Shown: positions 16,338-25,772 of the stretch, one piece after another
How positions within the stretch are numbered: the first letter of the stretch is position 1
How the letters are laid out: every line of letters begins with the position of its first letter
DNA from: Candidatus Lambdaproteobacteria bacterium
GTDB taxonomy: Bacteria > SAR324 > JACQKK01
Reading direction: 5' to 3'
Assembly: GCA_016199125.1 (NCBI GenBank)
Contig: JACQHH010000013.1
Span: 1 to 37,529 of the forward strand
Length of the DNA stretch: 37,529 nt
Translations under genes and position numbers: made by a program
Notes under the pieces: generated by a model
Told to the model about the DNA's origin: nothing
The model's database searches: none
What the model saw: only the letters and a program-made list of their open reading frames with translations

Positions 16338-17714
16338 TCATGGCGCCCCAGCGCCGTGGAGTGCTCCCGCTGCGCCAGCCAGGGCCTGGGCCCGGCCCGC
16401 GGGCACGTTGACGAGAAACAGCAGCAGCCCTCCGGCTACAAAGAACAGCGTCAGGCTCAGCAGCGACAGGCGCGTGCTGCCCGTCAGCAGCAGCAGCCCC
16501 CCATAGACCAGCGGGCCGAACATGGCCGAGAACTTGGAGCTCAGGGCAAAGAAGGCGAAGAACTCTGCATTCTTGCCCGGCGGTACGAACGTGGCGAACA
16601 GCGCGCGGCTGATGGCCTGGGAGCCCCCCAGCACCAGCCCGATCAGCGCGGCCATCGCGTAAAAATCCGACACCACCAGCGCCAGTTGGCCGTAGCTCAC
16701 CGTGAAGGTGAATACTGCCAGAGCCAGATAGAGCGCCGTCTTCTCCCCCCAGCGAGTGGCCAGCCAGCCGAACAGCAGCGACCCCGGCACCGCGATGAGC
16801 TGGATCATGATGATGGCCGGGATGAGGTCGTTGAGCCCGATGCGCGTGGTCAGGCTGCGGTCCAGGTAGATGTTCTGCAGCGCATAGGGCGTGGCGTTGG
16901 AGATCAGCGTGGCGATGCCGTCGTTGTAAAGCAGGAAGGCGCCCAGAAACAACAGCGCCTGAGGATAGCGCCGCAACGCCCGCACAGTGGTCGCCAGCTC
17001 CCGCCAGGCCCCACGCGCCACGGCCGCGAGTCCGGGCGAAGGCGTGGAGCGGGGAGATTCGGGCACCCAGCGGAACGTGAACTGCGCAAAGCCGGCCCAC
17101 CACAGGCCCACCAGTACGAAGGCATTCTGCACCGACCCGCGGGGCGGGGTGAACAAGATCAGCGACGCGATCAGCACCAGCACGCCCCCCAGATAGCCCA
17201 GGGCATAGCCCACGCTGGAGAGCAGATCCTGCTCCTCGTCACGGGCGATCTCCGGCAGGAACGCGTTGTAGAACACGTTGCCGCCCTCGAAGCCGATGGT
17301 GCCCAGCAGGATCAGCAGGCCCACCAGGGGCCAGGGCAGATCGAACCACAGGCCCATGGTGGCCAGCGCCCCCAGCGCACAGTAGACCTGCAGGAAGCGC
17401 TGCTTGGCCCGCAGGGCGTCGGCGATCGCCCCCAGCAACGGCGAGCTGAGCGCCACGAACAAGGCCGCCAGCGCGACGACGAACGACCAGGCCGCCTCGG
17501 CGGTGACGGCCACGCCTGCCAGCGACAGCGCGGGCGCGTCGCCTACGTGCAGCGTGCCGTGCTCGGCCGCGGCGTTGAACCGGTACACAAAATACGCCGA
17601 GCCCAGCACCGTGACCACGCACAGCACGTAGGCGCTGTTGGCCCAGTCGTAGAGTGCCCAGCCCAGCATGACGCGGTTGCGCAGCACGGCACGCACGGAC
17701 GGTTTCTGGCTCAT
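16338..17714 (-). CDS. MFS transporter, UMF1/Atg22-like
   Basis: This is a 458-residue inner-membrane carrier with about 12 hydrophobic segments. It opens with the family mark LGWALYDWANSAY, with SPLLGAIADA in the first loop and FEGGNVFYNAFLPEI further on. These features match the UMF1 group (vacuole effluxer Atg22-like) within the major facilitator superfamily; the substrate is unknown. I chose the ATG at 17714 because GAGGCGG lies just upstream and the frame before it is Arg/Gly-rich noise. The C-terminus ends in an Ala/Gly-rich tail. Confidence 0.85.
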   Translation of the reverse strand: MSQKPSVRAVLRNRVMLGWALYDWANSAYVLCVVTVLGSAYFVYRFNAAAEHGTLHVGDAPALSLAGVAVTAEAAWSFVVALAALFVALSSPLLGAIADALRAKQRFLQVYCALGALATMGLWFDLPWPLVGLLILLGTIGFEGGNVFYNAFLPEIARDEEQDLLSSVGYALGYLGGVLVLIASLILFTPPRGSVQNAFVLVGLWWAGFAQFTFRWVPESPRSTPSPGLAAVARGAWRELATTVRALRRYPQALLFLGAFLLYNDGIATLISNATPYALQNIYLDRSLTTRIGLNDLIPAIIMIQLIAVPGSLLFGWLATRWGEKTALYLALAVFTFTVSYGQLALVVSDFYAMAALIGLVLGGSQAISRALFATFVPPGKNAEFFAFFALSSKFSAMFGPLVYGGLLLLTGSTRLSLLSLTLFFVAGGLLLFLVNVPAGRAQALAGAAGALHGAGAP

Positions 17715-17860
17715 TCCGCCTCTGGATGGATGGCACGTACACTCCCCGCAGCCGCCGTGTCGCGGCGCCCACGCACCCTCGGCACCGGCGCCCACCCTGG
17801 GGCCACTGCTGCGCGGCGGGTGCGCTCCGTCTATACCATGGACGCGGGGCGCCCTGGGGC

Positions 17861-19114
17861 TCACTCGAAAAACGGATTCAGCGTCCCCGCATACCCGGTG
17901 AGCTCCATGTAGCCCGTGCCCTTGACCGCAGCGCCGCGCAGCGTGCCCTCCACGGTCACCGCGCCTTCCCAGTAGGGAAAGGGCACGCCCGGCCCCGCGG
18001 TCAGCTCCTGGGTCTCGAAAGCCGGGCGCACGCTCAGGCGAATCGCCCAGCGCGGCAGATCGATCTGCCAGGTCAGCGGATAGCGTCCGCCGCTGGCGGG
18101 ACTGCGCCACCAGTCGCCGGGCAGCAGCGACTGCCCGGCGTCGCCTAACGCAAACCGCGTCGCCGTGCCGTCCGGCGCCAGCAGCGTGCCGCCGGAAAAC
18201 GGCCCGGCGCTGCCGTCCCGCCGGCGCAGACGATAGAGCATCAGGTCGCTGCCGTCAGAGAGTTGGAGGGCGAACCAATCCCAGCCGGCCAGCTCGGCGC
18301 CGAGCTGCCCGCTGCCGAACTCGTGGTCCATCCAAGCCAGTCCCTCCACCGCGCTCCCGGCGCCTTCCAGGGACAGACGGCCGGTGACCTCCAGGCGCGG
18401 CAGGGAATAGTACCAGGAGGCCTGGCCCGGCGCGGGTCCTTTCTGGTCAAGGCCGCCCTGCCCGTGCAGCAAGGGCGGACGCAGGGCGCGCAGGCGCAGG
18501 TGCAGCCCGAACGCCTCACCGTCCACGTCCAGGGCCACGCCGTGAGGATCGTCCGCCAGTGGCGTGGCGCGCCACGGCTCCAGCCAGACCCGGTGCGCGT
18601 CCCGCGCGGCACCGGCCAGCTCCAGGCTGTCCCGCGCCATCCGGCTCTCATGGAAAAAGCGCCGTCGCCCGATGTCGCTCAGGGCGATGTGGGCCAGGTA
18701 CAGCGATTCCACAGCCCAGGCTGAGCTGCGCGGCGCCGCTCCGCGATGCAGGCTCCGGCGGAAGAAGGTGACCTGGAACCCGAAGCGCCGTCCATCCGCC
18801 CCGCGCAGATTGCCCGTGTAATACCACCATTCCAGGCGGTAGGCCGGGTGTTGGCCGTGGTCGCGGGGAAAGGCCCATTCGCGGGTGCCCACGGCCTGCT
18901 GGACGCCGCCCGCGGCGGCCCCGGACTTTGCCGCGCCGCCCTCGGCCGCCAAGGACGCGGTCCTGTTGCCGGCGCCCGTCAAGAGCAGGCCGGCCAGCAG
19001 CGCGCCCGGCAGCGCCAGATGGATCAGCGTCCGCCATGCGTGCGCGGCGGTGCGGCACGCGCATGGCCCCGGCACCCCACCCCCGCAGTCCTTGGACCGA
19101 TCGCGCGCCCGCAC
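17861..19114 (-). CDS. CrtC/AttH-like lipocalin-domain protein
   Basis: From the proposed GTG at 19114 it is 417 residues, with GGAGG about 7 nt upstream and only 1 nt after the permease stop. A hydrophobic signal or anchor segment lies at about 30-48, so the bulk should be periplasmic; no lipobox Cys is seen. The rest is the double-lipocalin fold of the CrtC/AttH families: HPAYRLEWWYYTGNLRG, FGFQVTFFRRSL, a central SWYYSLPRLEVTGRL, MDHEFGSGQL, WDWFALQLSDGSDLMLYRLR, and a C-terminal EGAVTVEGT...GTGYMELTGYAG. AttH-type proteins are encoded with an ABC ATPase and FtsX-type permeases, as here. A hydrophobic ligand is likely; carotenoid hydratase activity is not implied. Confidence 0.85.
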   Translation of the reverse strand: MRARDRSKDCGGGVPGPCACRTAAHAWRTLIHLALPGALLAGLLLTGAGNRTASLAAEGGAAKSGAAAGGVQQAVGTREWAFPRDHGQHPAYRLEWWYYTGNLRGADGRRFGFQVTFFRRSLHRGAAPRSSAWAVESLYLAHIALSDIGRRRFFHESRMARDSLELAGAARDAHRVWLEPWRATPLADDPHGVALDVDGEAFGLHLRLRALRPPLLHGQGGLDQKGPAPGQASWYYSLPRLEVTGRLSLEGAGSAVEGLAWMDHEFGSGQLGAELAGWDWFALQLSDGSDLMLYRLRRRDGSAGPFSGGTLLAPDGTATRFALGDAGQSLLPGDWWRSPASGGRYPLTWQIDLPRWAIRLSVRPAFETQELTAGPGVPFPYWEGAVTVEGTLRGAAVKGTGYMELTGYAGTLNPFFE

Positions 19115-19115
19115 G

Positions 19116-21674
19116 TCATTCCTCCCGGATGGTGGCCGTGACCGACAGGCGCGTGGCGCGGCGGATGGGATACCAGCTCCCCAGCAACGCGGCCCCCAGG
19201 GCCAGCAGCAGCAGGCGGCCATACGAGCCTTCGGCGGGATGGAATTGCAGGCTCCAGCCAAAGGCGCGCGGGTTGACGACGTACACCAGCAGCGCCGACA
19301 TGACCAGCCCGGTGATCCAGCCCATCAGCGCCGCGCCGAAGGCCATCAGCACCCCCTCCAGGGCCATGGAGCAGCCCACGCGCCGCGCCGACATGCCGAT
19401 GGCGCGCAGGTAGCCCAGCAGCCGCATGCGCTCCTCCAGCAGGGAGGTGAGCGCGCTGACCACGGCGATGAAGGCCACCGCCGCCGCCAGGGCCGCCAGC
19501 ATGTCGGTGATGGCGAAGGTGCGGTCGAATACACTGAGAGCCTCTTCGCGCAGCAGGGCGTTGGGTTGCACCACGACAGCCGCGCCGTCGGGTCCGCTTT
19601 CGATGGCCGCCTGGGCCGTGGCCAGATCGATGCCCGGCTGAACCCAGAGGCCGATGCGCCAGGGCGGGTCATTGCCGTAGAGCGCCAGGTAGCGCTCCCG
19701 CGGCAGATACACGATGCCCGACGGCTCGGAATAGTTCCGCACCACCGCGGCGATGGGCATCCGCTGCATGCCGCCGGGCGTGGGCAGCGCCAGGATGTCG
19801 CCCGGGCGCAGGTACAGCGCCCGCGCCAGCACTTCGGAGACCATCACGGCCCCGGCCTCCACCTGGCGCCGGGCCACGGCCGGATCGGTGCCGGTGAGGG
19901 GCAGATCCTGGATTTCGAAGAAAATCTCGGTGTGCAGCGCAATCACCAGCACCTCGCGCTCGCCCAACAGCACGCGCCGCGAGCTGAGCTCTGCCAGCGA
20001 CTTTACAAAGGGCAGCGCCCGCAGGCGCGCCACCTGCTGCGGGGTGAAATGCGCCTGGGGATCGTCCGCCGCGTCGGCCGGCGACAGGTAGAGCTGTGCC
20101 TGCACGACCTGCCCCAGCCAGAGCACGAACGTGCTGCGGAAGGAACGCACGGTCACCTCGATGGCCAGCGCCAGCGCCAGGGCCACCATCAGCGCGGCCG
20201 TGGACATCCCTGCCCGGGGCAGATTGCGCGCGGCCATGCGCCCCGCGGGACCCAGCGCCCAACCTAGCGGCAGGGCCATCGTGCGACCCAGGAGCAGCAG
20301 CATGAGCGGACAGAACAGCGCCCCGCTCAGCGCCACCAGGGACGTGCCGGCCAGCGCCGCCACCACCGAATCGCCCGGCCAGCCCACCAGGGCCAGCGCC
20401 ACGCCGAGGCTGGCCAACCCCGCGGCCAGCGCCCAGCGCCAGCGCCGCGCCCCGCCATTGCGCCCGATGGCCACGCGCAGGGCGGCCACCGGCGGAATGC
20501 GCGCCCCCGCAATGGCCGGCCACAGGGCGCCGGCCAGCGCCGTGCCGAAGCTCAGCGTCAACCCGGCGGCCCAGGTGCCCGCGTCCAGCGCGACATCGGC
20601 CTGCACCGGGTCGGTGTTGAGGATCACCTCGAACAGCGTGGCGCCCGTGTTGCGCACCATCATGCCGCCCAGCCAGCGCCCCAGCAGCACCCCCAGCACG
20701 CCGCCCACCAGTCCCAGCAACAGCGCCTCGCCCAGCAGCGCCCGCAGGATGCGCCCCCGCGTGGCCCCGATGCAGCGCAGCACCGCGGTCTGATTCGCGC
20801 GCTGCACGGTGGAAAACATGGCCGCGTTGAAGATGAGAAACACCGCCACCAGCAGCGCGAAAAGCCCCAGGGCCTGCAGGTTCAGGCGGAAGGCGCGGGA
20901 CATGGTGGCCACGCGCTCCGTGTTGCGACCCGCCGCCTCCAACCGCAGCGGCGGCGGCAGGACCGCCTGCACGCTCCGCTCCGCGGCGCCGTCGTCCGGG
21001 GCCAGGATCAGATCGATGGCCTCGATGCGGCCCAGCGTGTCGAAGGTTTCCTGAAACGTGCTCACGTCCGTGAGCAACGTCGCGGCAAAGGCCACGGCGC
21101 GCTGGGGAGGCAGCTCGAAGAAGGCCACGGCGTGCAGCAGGGCCGGGCCGTCCGCGCTGTGCGCGGTGAAGGACTGCCCCAATGCCACGCCCAGCTCGGC
21201 GGCCAGCGCCGCGGGCATGGCCACGGCGCCCGGCTCGCCCACGAAGCGCTCCAGCAGGGCCCCGACGCGCGTACCATCGGCGGGCGAGCCCGCCTGGGCC
21301 GCCAGGTAGCGCACGTCGCGAAAGGCCAGATCGCTGAACGGGTCGATGCCCAGCACCGTCAGGTTGCGCCCCTGCAGGCGCACGCGGCGCCGCATGAAGG
21401 GGGCCGTCGCGCACACGCCCGGCAGGCCGCGCAACGTCGCGAACAGCGTCTCCGGCACGCCCTGGCGAGCAGGATCCACCACGCGGTGCGTCGCGCGCCC
21501 GGCCAGGGCCTCGGCGCCCTCGGCAAAGGCCTCCACGGCCCCCTCGGTGGCGAGCTGGATGGCCACGTACACGGCCACGCCCAGCGCGATGCCCAGCAGA
21601 CACAGCAGAGCCTGCAGGCGATGGCGCCGCCAATAGCGGATCTGCGTGCGCAGCACGGCCAGCCCGCCCCTCAT
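19116..21674 (-). CDS. ABC transporter permease with two FtsX/MacB domains
   Basis: This is an 852-residue inner-membrane protein. One N-terminal helix ([22 protein letters not shown]) precedes a large periplasmic region at about 45-260. A first FtsX block of about three to four helices follows from about 270, and more helices lie near 400-490. A second periplasmic region and a C-terminal FtsX block ([37 protein letters not shown]) complete it. The 10-helix duplicated plan resembles YbbP and equals a fusion of AttF and AttG. The ATG at 21674 overlaps the stop of its ATPase gene (ATGA); frames reaching further upstream are shadows. Likely substrates are lipids or lipid-like molecules exchanged with the downstream lipocalin protein. 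Confidence 0.88.
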   Translation of the reverse strand: MRGGLAVLRTQIRYWRRHRLQALLCLLGIALGVAVYVAIQLATEGAVEAFAEGAEALAGRATHRVVDPARQGVPETLFATLRGLPGVCATAPFMRRRVRLQGRNLTVLGIDPFSDLAFRDVRYLAAQAGSPADGTRVGALLERFVGEPGAVAMPAALAAELGVALGQSFTAHSADGPALLHAVAFFELPPQRAVAFAATLLTDVSTFQETFDTLGRIEAIDLILAPDDGAAERSVQAVLPPPLRLEAAGRNTERVATMSRAFRLNLQALGLFALLVAVFLIFNAAMFSTVQRANQTAVLRCIGATRGRILRALLGEALLLGLVGGVLGVLLGRWLGGMMVRNTGATLFEVILNTDPVQADVALDAGTWAAGLTLSFGTALAGALWPAIAGARIPPVAALRVAIGRNGGARRWRWALAAGLASLGVALALVGWPGDSVVAALAGTSLVALSGALFCPLMLLLLGRTMALPLGWALGPAGRMAARNLPRAGMSTAALMVALALALAIEVTVRSFRSTFVLWLGQVVQAQLYLSPADAADDPQAHFTPQQVARLRALPFVKSLAELSSRRVLLGEREVLVIALHTEIFFEIQDLPLTGTDPAVARRQVEAGAVMVSEVLARALYLRPGDILALPTPGGMQRMPIAAVVRNYSEPSGIVYLPRERYLALYGNDPPWRIGLWVQPGIDLATAQAAIESGPDGAAVVVQPNALLREEALSVFDRTFAITDMLAALAAAVAFIAVVSALTSLLEERMRLLGYLRAIGMSARRVGCSMALEGVLMAFGAALMGWITGLVMSALLVYVVNPRAFGWSLQFHPAEGSYGRLLLLALGAALLGSWYPIRRATRLSVTATIREE

Positions 21675-22387
21675 GCCCGGCCCTCCGCGTGCGCGGAACC
21701 CGCCGCGGCCCCGTCCGAGTCGGCCACGATGCGCCCGTCGCGCAGCTCCACGCGGCGTTGCAGGCGCGCGGCCAAGTCGCCGCTGTGCGTGGCGATGATG
21801 AGCGTGGTGCCCTTTACCCGCGTGAGCTCCAGCAGCAGCTCCAGCACCTGCCGCCCCGTGTCCGAATCCAGGTTGCCCGTGGGCTCGTCGGCCAGCACCA
21901 GCTCGGGCTCCAGCATCAGCCCGCGGGCAATGGCCACGCGCTGCTGCTCGCCTCCGGAGAGCCTGTCGGGCATGGCGTGGCCGCGCTGCGCCAGCCCCAC
22001 GCCCGCCAGCAGGGCGGACGCACGCGCCTGGCCCTCCCGGTGGGGCAGCCCCGCCAGCTCCGCCGGCAGCAGCAGGTTCTCGTAGACCGAGAGGGTGGGC
22101 AGCAGGTGGAAGAACTGGAACACGAAGCCCACGTGGCGCAGGCGGAAGGTGGTGAGCTGCGCATCGTTCATCTCGTGCAGGGCCTGGCCGCGCACGCGGA
22201 TGCGCCCGCCACTGGGATGCTCCAGCCCCCCGATGAGGTGCAGCAGCGTGCTCTTGCCCGAGCCGCTCTTGCCCAGCAGGGCCACCGTCTGTCCGGCGGG
22301 CACGCGCAGATCGATCCCGGCCAGGGCCAGGATTTCGCGCTGACCGTCCGCGTAGCCCCGCGACACCCGTTCCAGTTCCACGATCAT
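21671..22387 (-). CDS. ABC transporter ATPase (LolD/YbbA/AttE-like)
   Basis: This 238-residue ATPase energises the adjacent FtsX-type permease. Motifs are intact: Walker A GKSGSGKS (39-46), Q-loop [21 protein letters not shown], signature LSGGEQQR (143-150), Walker [13 protein letters not shown] (163-174) and H201. The family is the MacB/LolD/YbbA group. The ATG at 22387 is preceded by GGAGGCG at about 8 nt; the 43-residue upstream extension is rejected. It is the first gene of the tightly coupled ATPase-permease-lipocalin operon. Confidence 0.9.
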   Translation of the reverse strand: MIVELERVSRGYADGQREILALAGIDLRVPAGQTVALLGKSGSGKSTLLHLIGGLEHPSGGRIRVRGQALHEMNDAQLTTFRLRHVGFVFQFFHLLPTLSVYENLLLPAELAGLPHREGQARASALLAGVGLAQRGHAMPDRLSGGEQQRVAIARGLMLEPELVLADEPTGNLDSDTGRQVLELLLELTRVKGTTLIIATHSGDLAARLQRRVELRDGRIVADSDGAAAGSAHAEGRA

Positions 22388-22540
22388 CGGCGGGGCGCCT
22401 CCATGGGCAGCTTGACGCGCCCCGGATCGGGGGCGGTGCCCCGGCGTATGGAGGAGGGACCGCGGGGTCCGTGCGGGCGGTGGACTGGGGCGATATTTGG
22501 CCACATCGACATGCAATCTGTGCTAAACAGAAGGAGACCC

Positions 22541-22699
22541 ATGGAGCGGCTGGCCGCAGCCGCACCCACCCCCTCATCGGGTTGGCCGTGGCGCGCCATG
22601 CGGTGCCTGGGGGGCCCAGCGCCCCGCTCACGGCCCTCGCGTGATCCACCCGGCAGCACCCGCGAACCGCCGGCGCAACGTGCGGGAGCCTGGAATTGA
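22541..22699 (+). CDS. Possible 52-residue leader ORF overlapping the next start
   Basis: An ATG at 22541 is preceded by AAGGAG at near-ideal spacing, one of the best ribosome sites in the window. It opens a 52-residue frame ending at a TGA that overlaps the TTG start of the next gene by three bases (TTGA). The peptide (MERLAAAAPTPSSGWPWRAM...) is Pro/Arg-rich with no domain. It could be a coupled leader peptide, a decoy site, or mark another start for the neighbouring gene through a frame change. Coding value is uncertain. Confidence 0.3.
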   Translation: MERLAAAAPTPSSGWPWRAMRCLGGPAPRSRPSRDPPGSTREPPAQRAGAWN

Positions 22700-23307
22700 G
22701 CCATTACGTCCTGATCCTGGCTGTCGTTGCGGTGTTTCTGCTGATCCTGCGCCTCAAGGCCCGCAGCAAGCTGTCGCGCCGGCGCGAGCCGGCGGTTTAT
22801 TCCCGCCGCATCGACGGCGCCCAGGTTAACGCATTCCTGCACCCGCAGATATCCGAAAACTGCCTGCTGGATCACGGGCTGCAATTCGGCAAGGGGTTCC
22901 GGCGCAAGGAGGGACCCCCGCTGCCGCACGACGGGTCGTGCCGCTGCCGCATTCAACCCTTCTCCTTCACCAGCACCGAGGTTTTCAACGGAGCCCTGCG
23001 CAGCCATGCACCCCTGGAGTCTTCCATCGGGGGGCTGGATCAGCGCGATGGCCAGCGGCTGCTGGATGCGCTAAAACAGATCATTGGACAGCCGCCGCCC
23101 GCTCAGGCCGATGACTACGTGGCCCGGGTCATGGCATTCCTGAACAATCTGGATGCGCCCGTGAAGGCCGCCGTGGAGGCGTTCCTGCGCGAGCGTCATG
23201 CTTACCTGCGCGGTGCAGGCGGGGCACAGGCTTCCCGGATCGCCGGGAGTGCCGCAAAGCCCCCCGCCGGGCCCGCGAGCGACGAGTCGGAGGTCGTGAA
23301 ATCGTGA
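22696..23307 (+). CDS. Membrane-anchored hypothetical protein upstream of PBP1a
   Basis: This is a 203-residue protein from a TTG at 22696 with GGGAG upstream. An N-terminal anchor helix at about 5-18 is followed by a basic stretch, so the rest could be on either face. The middle has Cys/His residues: ENCLLDHGLQFGKGFRRKEGP and PPLPHDGSCRCRIQPFSF (about 73-90), which looks like a small metal-binding or knuckle motif. The C-terminal half is helical (QRLLDALKQIIGQ, DYVARVMAFLNNLDAPVKAAVEAFLRE). I do not recognise the family. Its TGA overlaps the start of the PBP gene (TGATG), so the two are coupled and may act together. Confidence 0.65.
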   Translation: MSHYVLILAVVAVFLLILRLKARSKLSRRREPAVYSRRIDGAQVNAFLHPQISENCLLDHGLQFGKGFRRKEGPPLPHDGSCRCRIQPFSFTSTEVFNGALRSHAPLESSIGGLDQRDGQRLLDALKQIIGQPPPAQADDYVARVMAFLNNLDAPVKAAVEAFLRERHAYLRGAGGAQASRIAGSAAKPPAGPASDESEVVKS

Positions 23308-25715
23308 TGTCTCGCGAGTCCCTGAAACTGGTGGGCCTGGCCCTGGTGGGCGGAGCCGGCGCGCTGGTGGTGCTGCTGGTGGCCGTCCTGGTTTACCTCA
23401 ACGCCACCCTGCCGCCGGTGGAGCGCCTGGAGAATCCCGAATACTCCCTGCCCACGGCCATCTACGACCGCAATGGCATCAAGCTGCAGGAAGTGTTCAT
23501 CAAGCGCCGCAAGCTGGTGAGCTACGAGCAGTTGCCGGCCACCCTGATCAATGGACTGATCGCCAAGGAGGATTCGCGTTTCTTCGAGCACCACGGCATC
23601 GACCCCTTGCGCATGCTCAAGGCCGCGTGGGTGAACCTGCTGCAGCTCAAGACGGCCCAGGGCGCCAGCACACTCACCCAGCAGACCGCGCGCCAGTTCT
23701 TCCTGACCTTGGAGAAGACCTGGAGCCGCAAGGTGCGCGAGATTCTGCTGGCCCTGAAGATCGAGCGCGAGTTCACCAAGCGCGAAATCCTGACCCTGTA
23801 CCTGAACAAGGTCAACTTCGGCGATGCCTGGGGCGTGGCCGCCGCGGCGGAGTTCTATTTCGACAAGCCGGTGGAGAACCTGAGCCTGGCCGAGGCCGCC
23901 ACGCTGGTGGGCCTGCTGCCGGCGCCCAACCGCTACAAGCCCACGCGCAATCCGCATCTGGCGCGCCAGCAGCGGACCATCGTGCTGCAGCGCATGGCCG
24001 AGGAGGGCTTCATCACCCGCGACGAGCAGGCCGCGGCGGCCTCGGAGCCCATCCTGCTGGCCCGCCACGCCAACGACAGCATGGAGGCGGTCGCCTACTA
24101 CATCGAGCTGGTGCGACGCGAATTGCTGGAGAAATACGGCAGCAAGAACGTCTACGAGGGCGGGCTGCACGTGTACACCGCCATGGACCTCACCTACCAG
24201 ATCGCAGCCTACAAGGCCCTGATCGCGGGCGTGGAGGAGCTGGACCGGCGCCGCGGCTACCGGGGGCCCCTCGACCACATCGATCCGGATGAGACCGGAC
24301 GCATTCCCGACGACGTGCTGGTGGACCTCAATCCGCCCAATGCCATCGAGGAGGCCAGCGAGCTGAAAGCGGTGGTCACCGGGATCGAGGACGACCAGGT
24401 GCACGTGGCCCTGGGGCAGACCCTCTCGGGCGTCGTGGTGTGGGAGAGCTTCAAGGACACCTGGCAGAATCTGAACGAACAGAACGACCTGGAGCAGGCC
24501 CGCCCCATCGGCTCGTCGCAGTCCGTGTTCAAGGTGGGCGATGTGGTGCAGGCCAGGGTGAGAACCCAGGATCCGCTGACCGGCCAGTACGTGCTGGATA
24601 TCTACCAGGAGCCCATGGCCAATGGCGCGGTCTACGCCATGGACCCGCGCAGCGGCGAGGTGCTGGCGCTGGTGGGCGGCACGCGCTTCGGCAAGGCCCT
24701 GGGCGCCAGCGAGTTCATCCGCGCCACCCAGGCCGAGCGGCAGCCGGGCTCCAGCTTCAAGCCCATCATCTATGCCGCCGCCATCGACGAGGGCTTCACC
24801 CCGGCCACCGTGCTGGAAGACAGCCCCGTGGCCTTCACGCTCACTTCGGGCAAGAAGCACATTCCGCAGAACTACGACAACAACAACCTGGGGGCCATCA
24901 GCCTGCGCGAATCGCTGGTGCGCAGCCGCAACGTCTCCACGGTGCAACTGGTGAACGAGATGGGCCCGCGACGCGTGATCGAATTCGCGCGGCGCTTCGG
25001 CTTCACCACGGGAATTCCCGAGGAGACGCTGATCGCGCTGGGCACGCACTCGGTCAAGCTCTCGGAGCTGACGCGGGCCTATGCGGTGTTCGCGGCGCAG
25101 GGCAAGCTGGTCACGCCCATCTACATCACGCGCATCGAGGACAGCAGCGGCAACGTGCTGCTGCGCAACGAGCCGTCGGCGGAGCCGGTGATTTCGGAAG
25201 CCACGGCCTATCTGGTCACGGACATGCTGCAGGACGTGGTGCGCAGCCCCCTGGGCACCGGCTACCGCGCCATGGAGGGCTTCAAGCGCCCGGCGGCGGG
25301 CAAGACGGGCACCACGCAGAATTACTCCGACGCCTGGTACATCGGCATGATCCCGCAACTGGTGAGCGGCGTGTACGTGGGCTTCGACGACCCCAAGATT
25401 TCCCTGGGCCCCTCGGAGACCGGCTCGCGCACCGCGGCGCCGATCTGGAAGAACTTCATGGTGGCCATCGAAAGCTCGCTGCCGGTGGAATCGTTCCGCC
25501 AGCCGCCCACGGTAGTGGCCCACCGCGTAGGCCCGGGCGGAAACCTGCTGGGCCCCTGCGATGACCAGACGGGCTCGCGCTTCGAGCTGTTCAAGGCCAA
25601 TTCCATTCCCGAGCGGCTGCTCTCGCGGCAGAACTGCGTCACCGCGGTCAATTCACACGCCGCGGAGCCGGTGGTGAAGACCAAGAAGGGCCCCAGCGAG
25701 GACGTCGACCTGTAG
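23307..25715 (+). CDS. Class A penicillin-binding protein (PBP1a type)
   Basis: Bifunctional peptidoglycan synthase: polymerises lipid II and cross-links stem peptides in the periplasm. It is 802 residues. An N-terminal anchor helix lies at about 9-32. The GT51 domain carries KEDSRFFEHHGID with the catalytic Glu near 88, GASTLTQQTARQF and REILTLYLNKVNFG. A middle OB-like insert (about 300-410) is followed by the transpeptidase with GSSFKP (Ser near 482), SRN (S540) and KTGTT (K666). All catalytic residues are kept. I used the ATG at 23307 overlapping the upstream TGA; a GTG at 23304 is equally possible and closer to the GGAGG at 23289-23293. Confidence 0.93.
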   Translation: MSRESLKLVGLALVGGAGALVVLLVAVLVYLNATLPPVERLENPEYSLPTAIYDRNGIKLQEVFIKRRKLVSYEQLPATLINGLIAKEDSRFFEHHGIDPLRMLKAAWVNLLQLKTAQGASTLTQQTARQFFLTLEKTWSRKVREILLALKIEREFTKREILTLYLNKVNFGDAWGVAAAAEFYFDKPVENLSLAEAATLVGLLPAPNRYKPTRNPHLARQQRTIVLQRMAEEGFITRDEQAAAASEPILLARHANDSMEAVAYYIELVRRELLEKYGSKNVYEGGLHVYTAMDLTYQIAAYKALIAGVEELDRRRGYRGPLDHIDPDETGRIPDDVLVDLNPPNAIEEASELKAVVTGIEDDQVHVALGQTLSGVVVWESFKDTWQNLNEQNDLEQARPIGSSQSVFKVGDVVQARVRTQDPLTGQYVLDIYQEPMANGAVYAMDPRSGEVLALVGGTRFGKALGASEFIRATQAERQPGSSFKPIIYAAAIDEGFTPATVLEDSPVAFTLTSGKKHIPQNYDNNNLGAISLRESLVRSRNVSTVQLVNEMGPRRVIEFARRFGFTTGIPEETLIALGTHSVKLSELTRAYAVFAAQGKLVTPIYITRIEDSSGNVLLRNEPSAEPVISEATAYLVTDMLQDVVRSPLGTGYRAMEGFKRPAAGKTGTTQNYSDAWYIGMIPQLVSGVYVGFDDPKISLGPSETGSRTAAPIWKNFMVAIESSLPVESFRQPPTVVAHRVGPGGNLLGPCDDQTGSRFELFKANSIPERLLSRQNCVTAVNSHAAEPVVKTKKGPSEDVDL

Positions 25716-25742
25716 GCGGGTCTCCATAGGAATCGATGGCCC

Positions 25743-25769
25743 GGCGGCCGCCCAACGCGCGCGGCCGCC
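25743..25769. terminator. 9-bp GC hairpin between convergent genes
   Basis: GGCGGCCGC (25743-25751) pairs perfectly with GCGGCCGCC (25761-25769) around a 9-nt loop. It lies between the PBP stop (25715) and the cobalamin adenosyltransferase stop (25773, minus). No U-tract follows on either strand. A bidirectional terminator is likely from position. Confidence 0.45.
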
Positions 25770-25772
25770 GCA

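Noticed and set aside
17715-18110. Upstream extension of the MFS frame
   Set aside because: It is low-complexity and antisense/out of frame with the lipocalin gene end; the ATG at 17714 has a good ribosome site.
21675-22649. Extension of the FtsX permease frame to 1177 codons
   Set aside because: It overlaps the intact ATPase gene out of frame; the ATGA overlap gives a natural start at 21674.
23202-25523. 773-codon open frame antisense to the PBP gene
   Set aside because: Its composition is that of an antisense shadow and it covers all of the clearly real PBP on the other strand.
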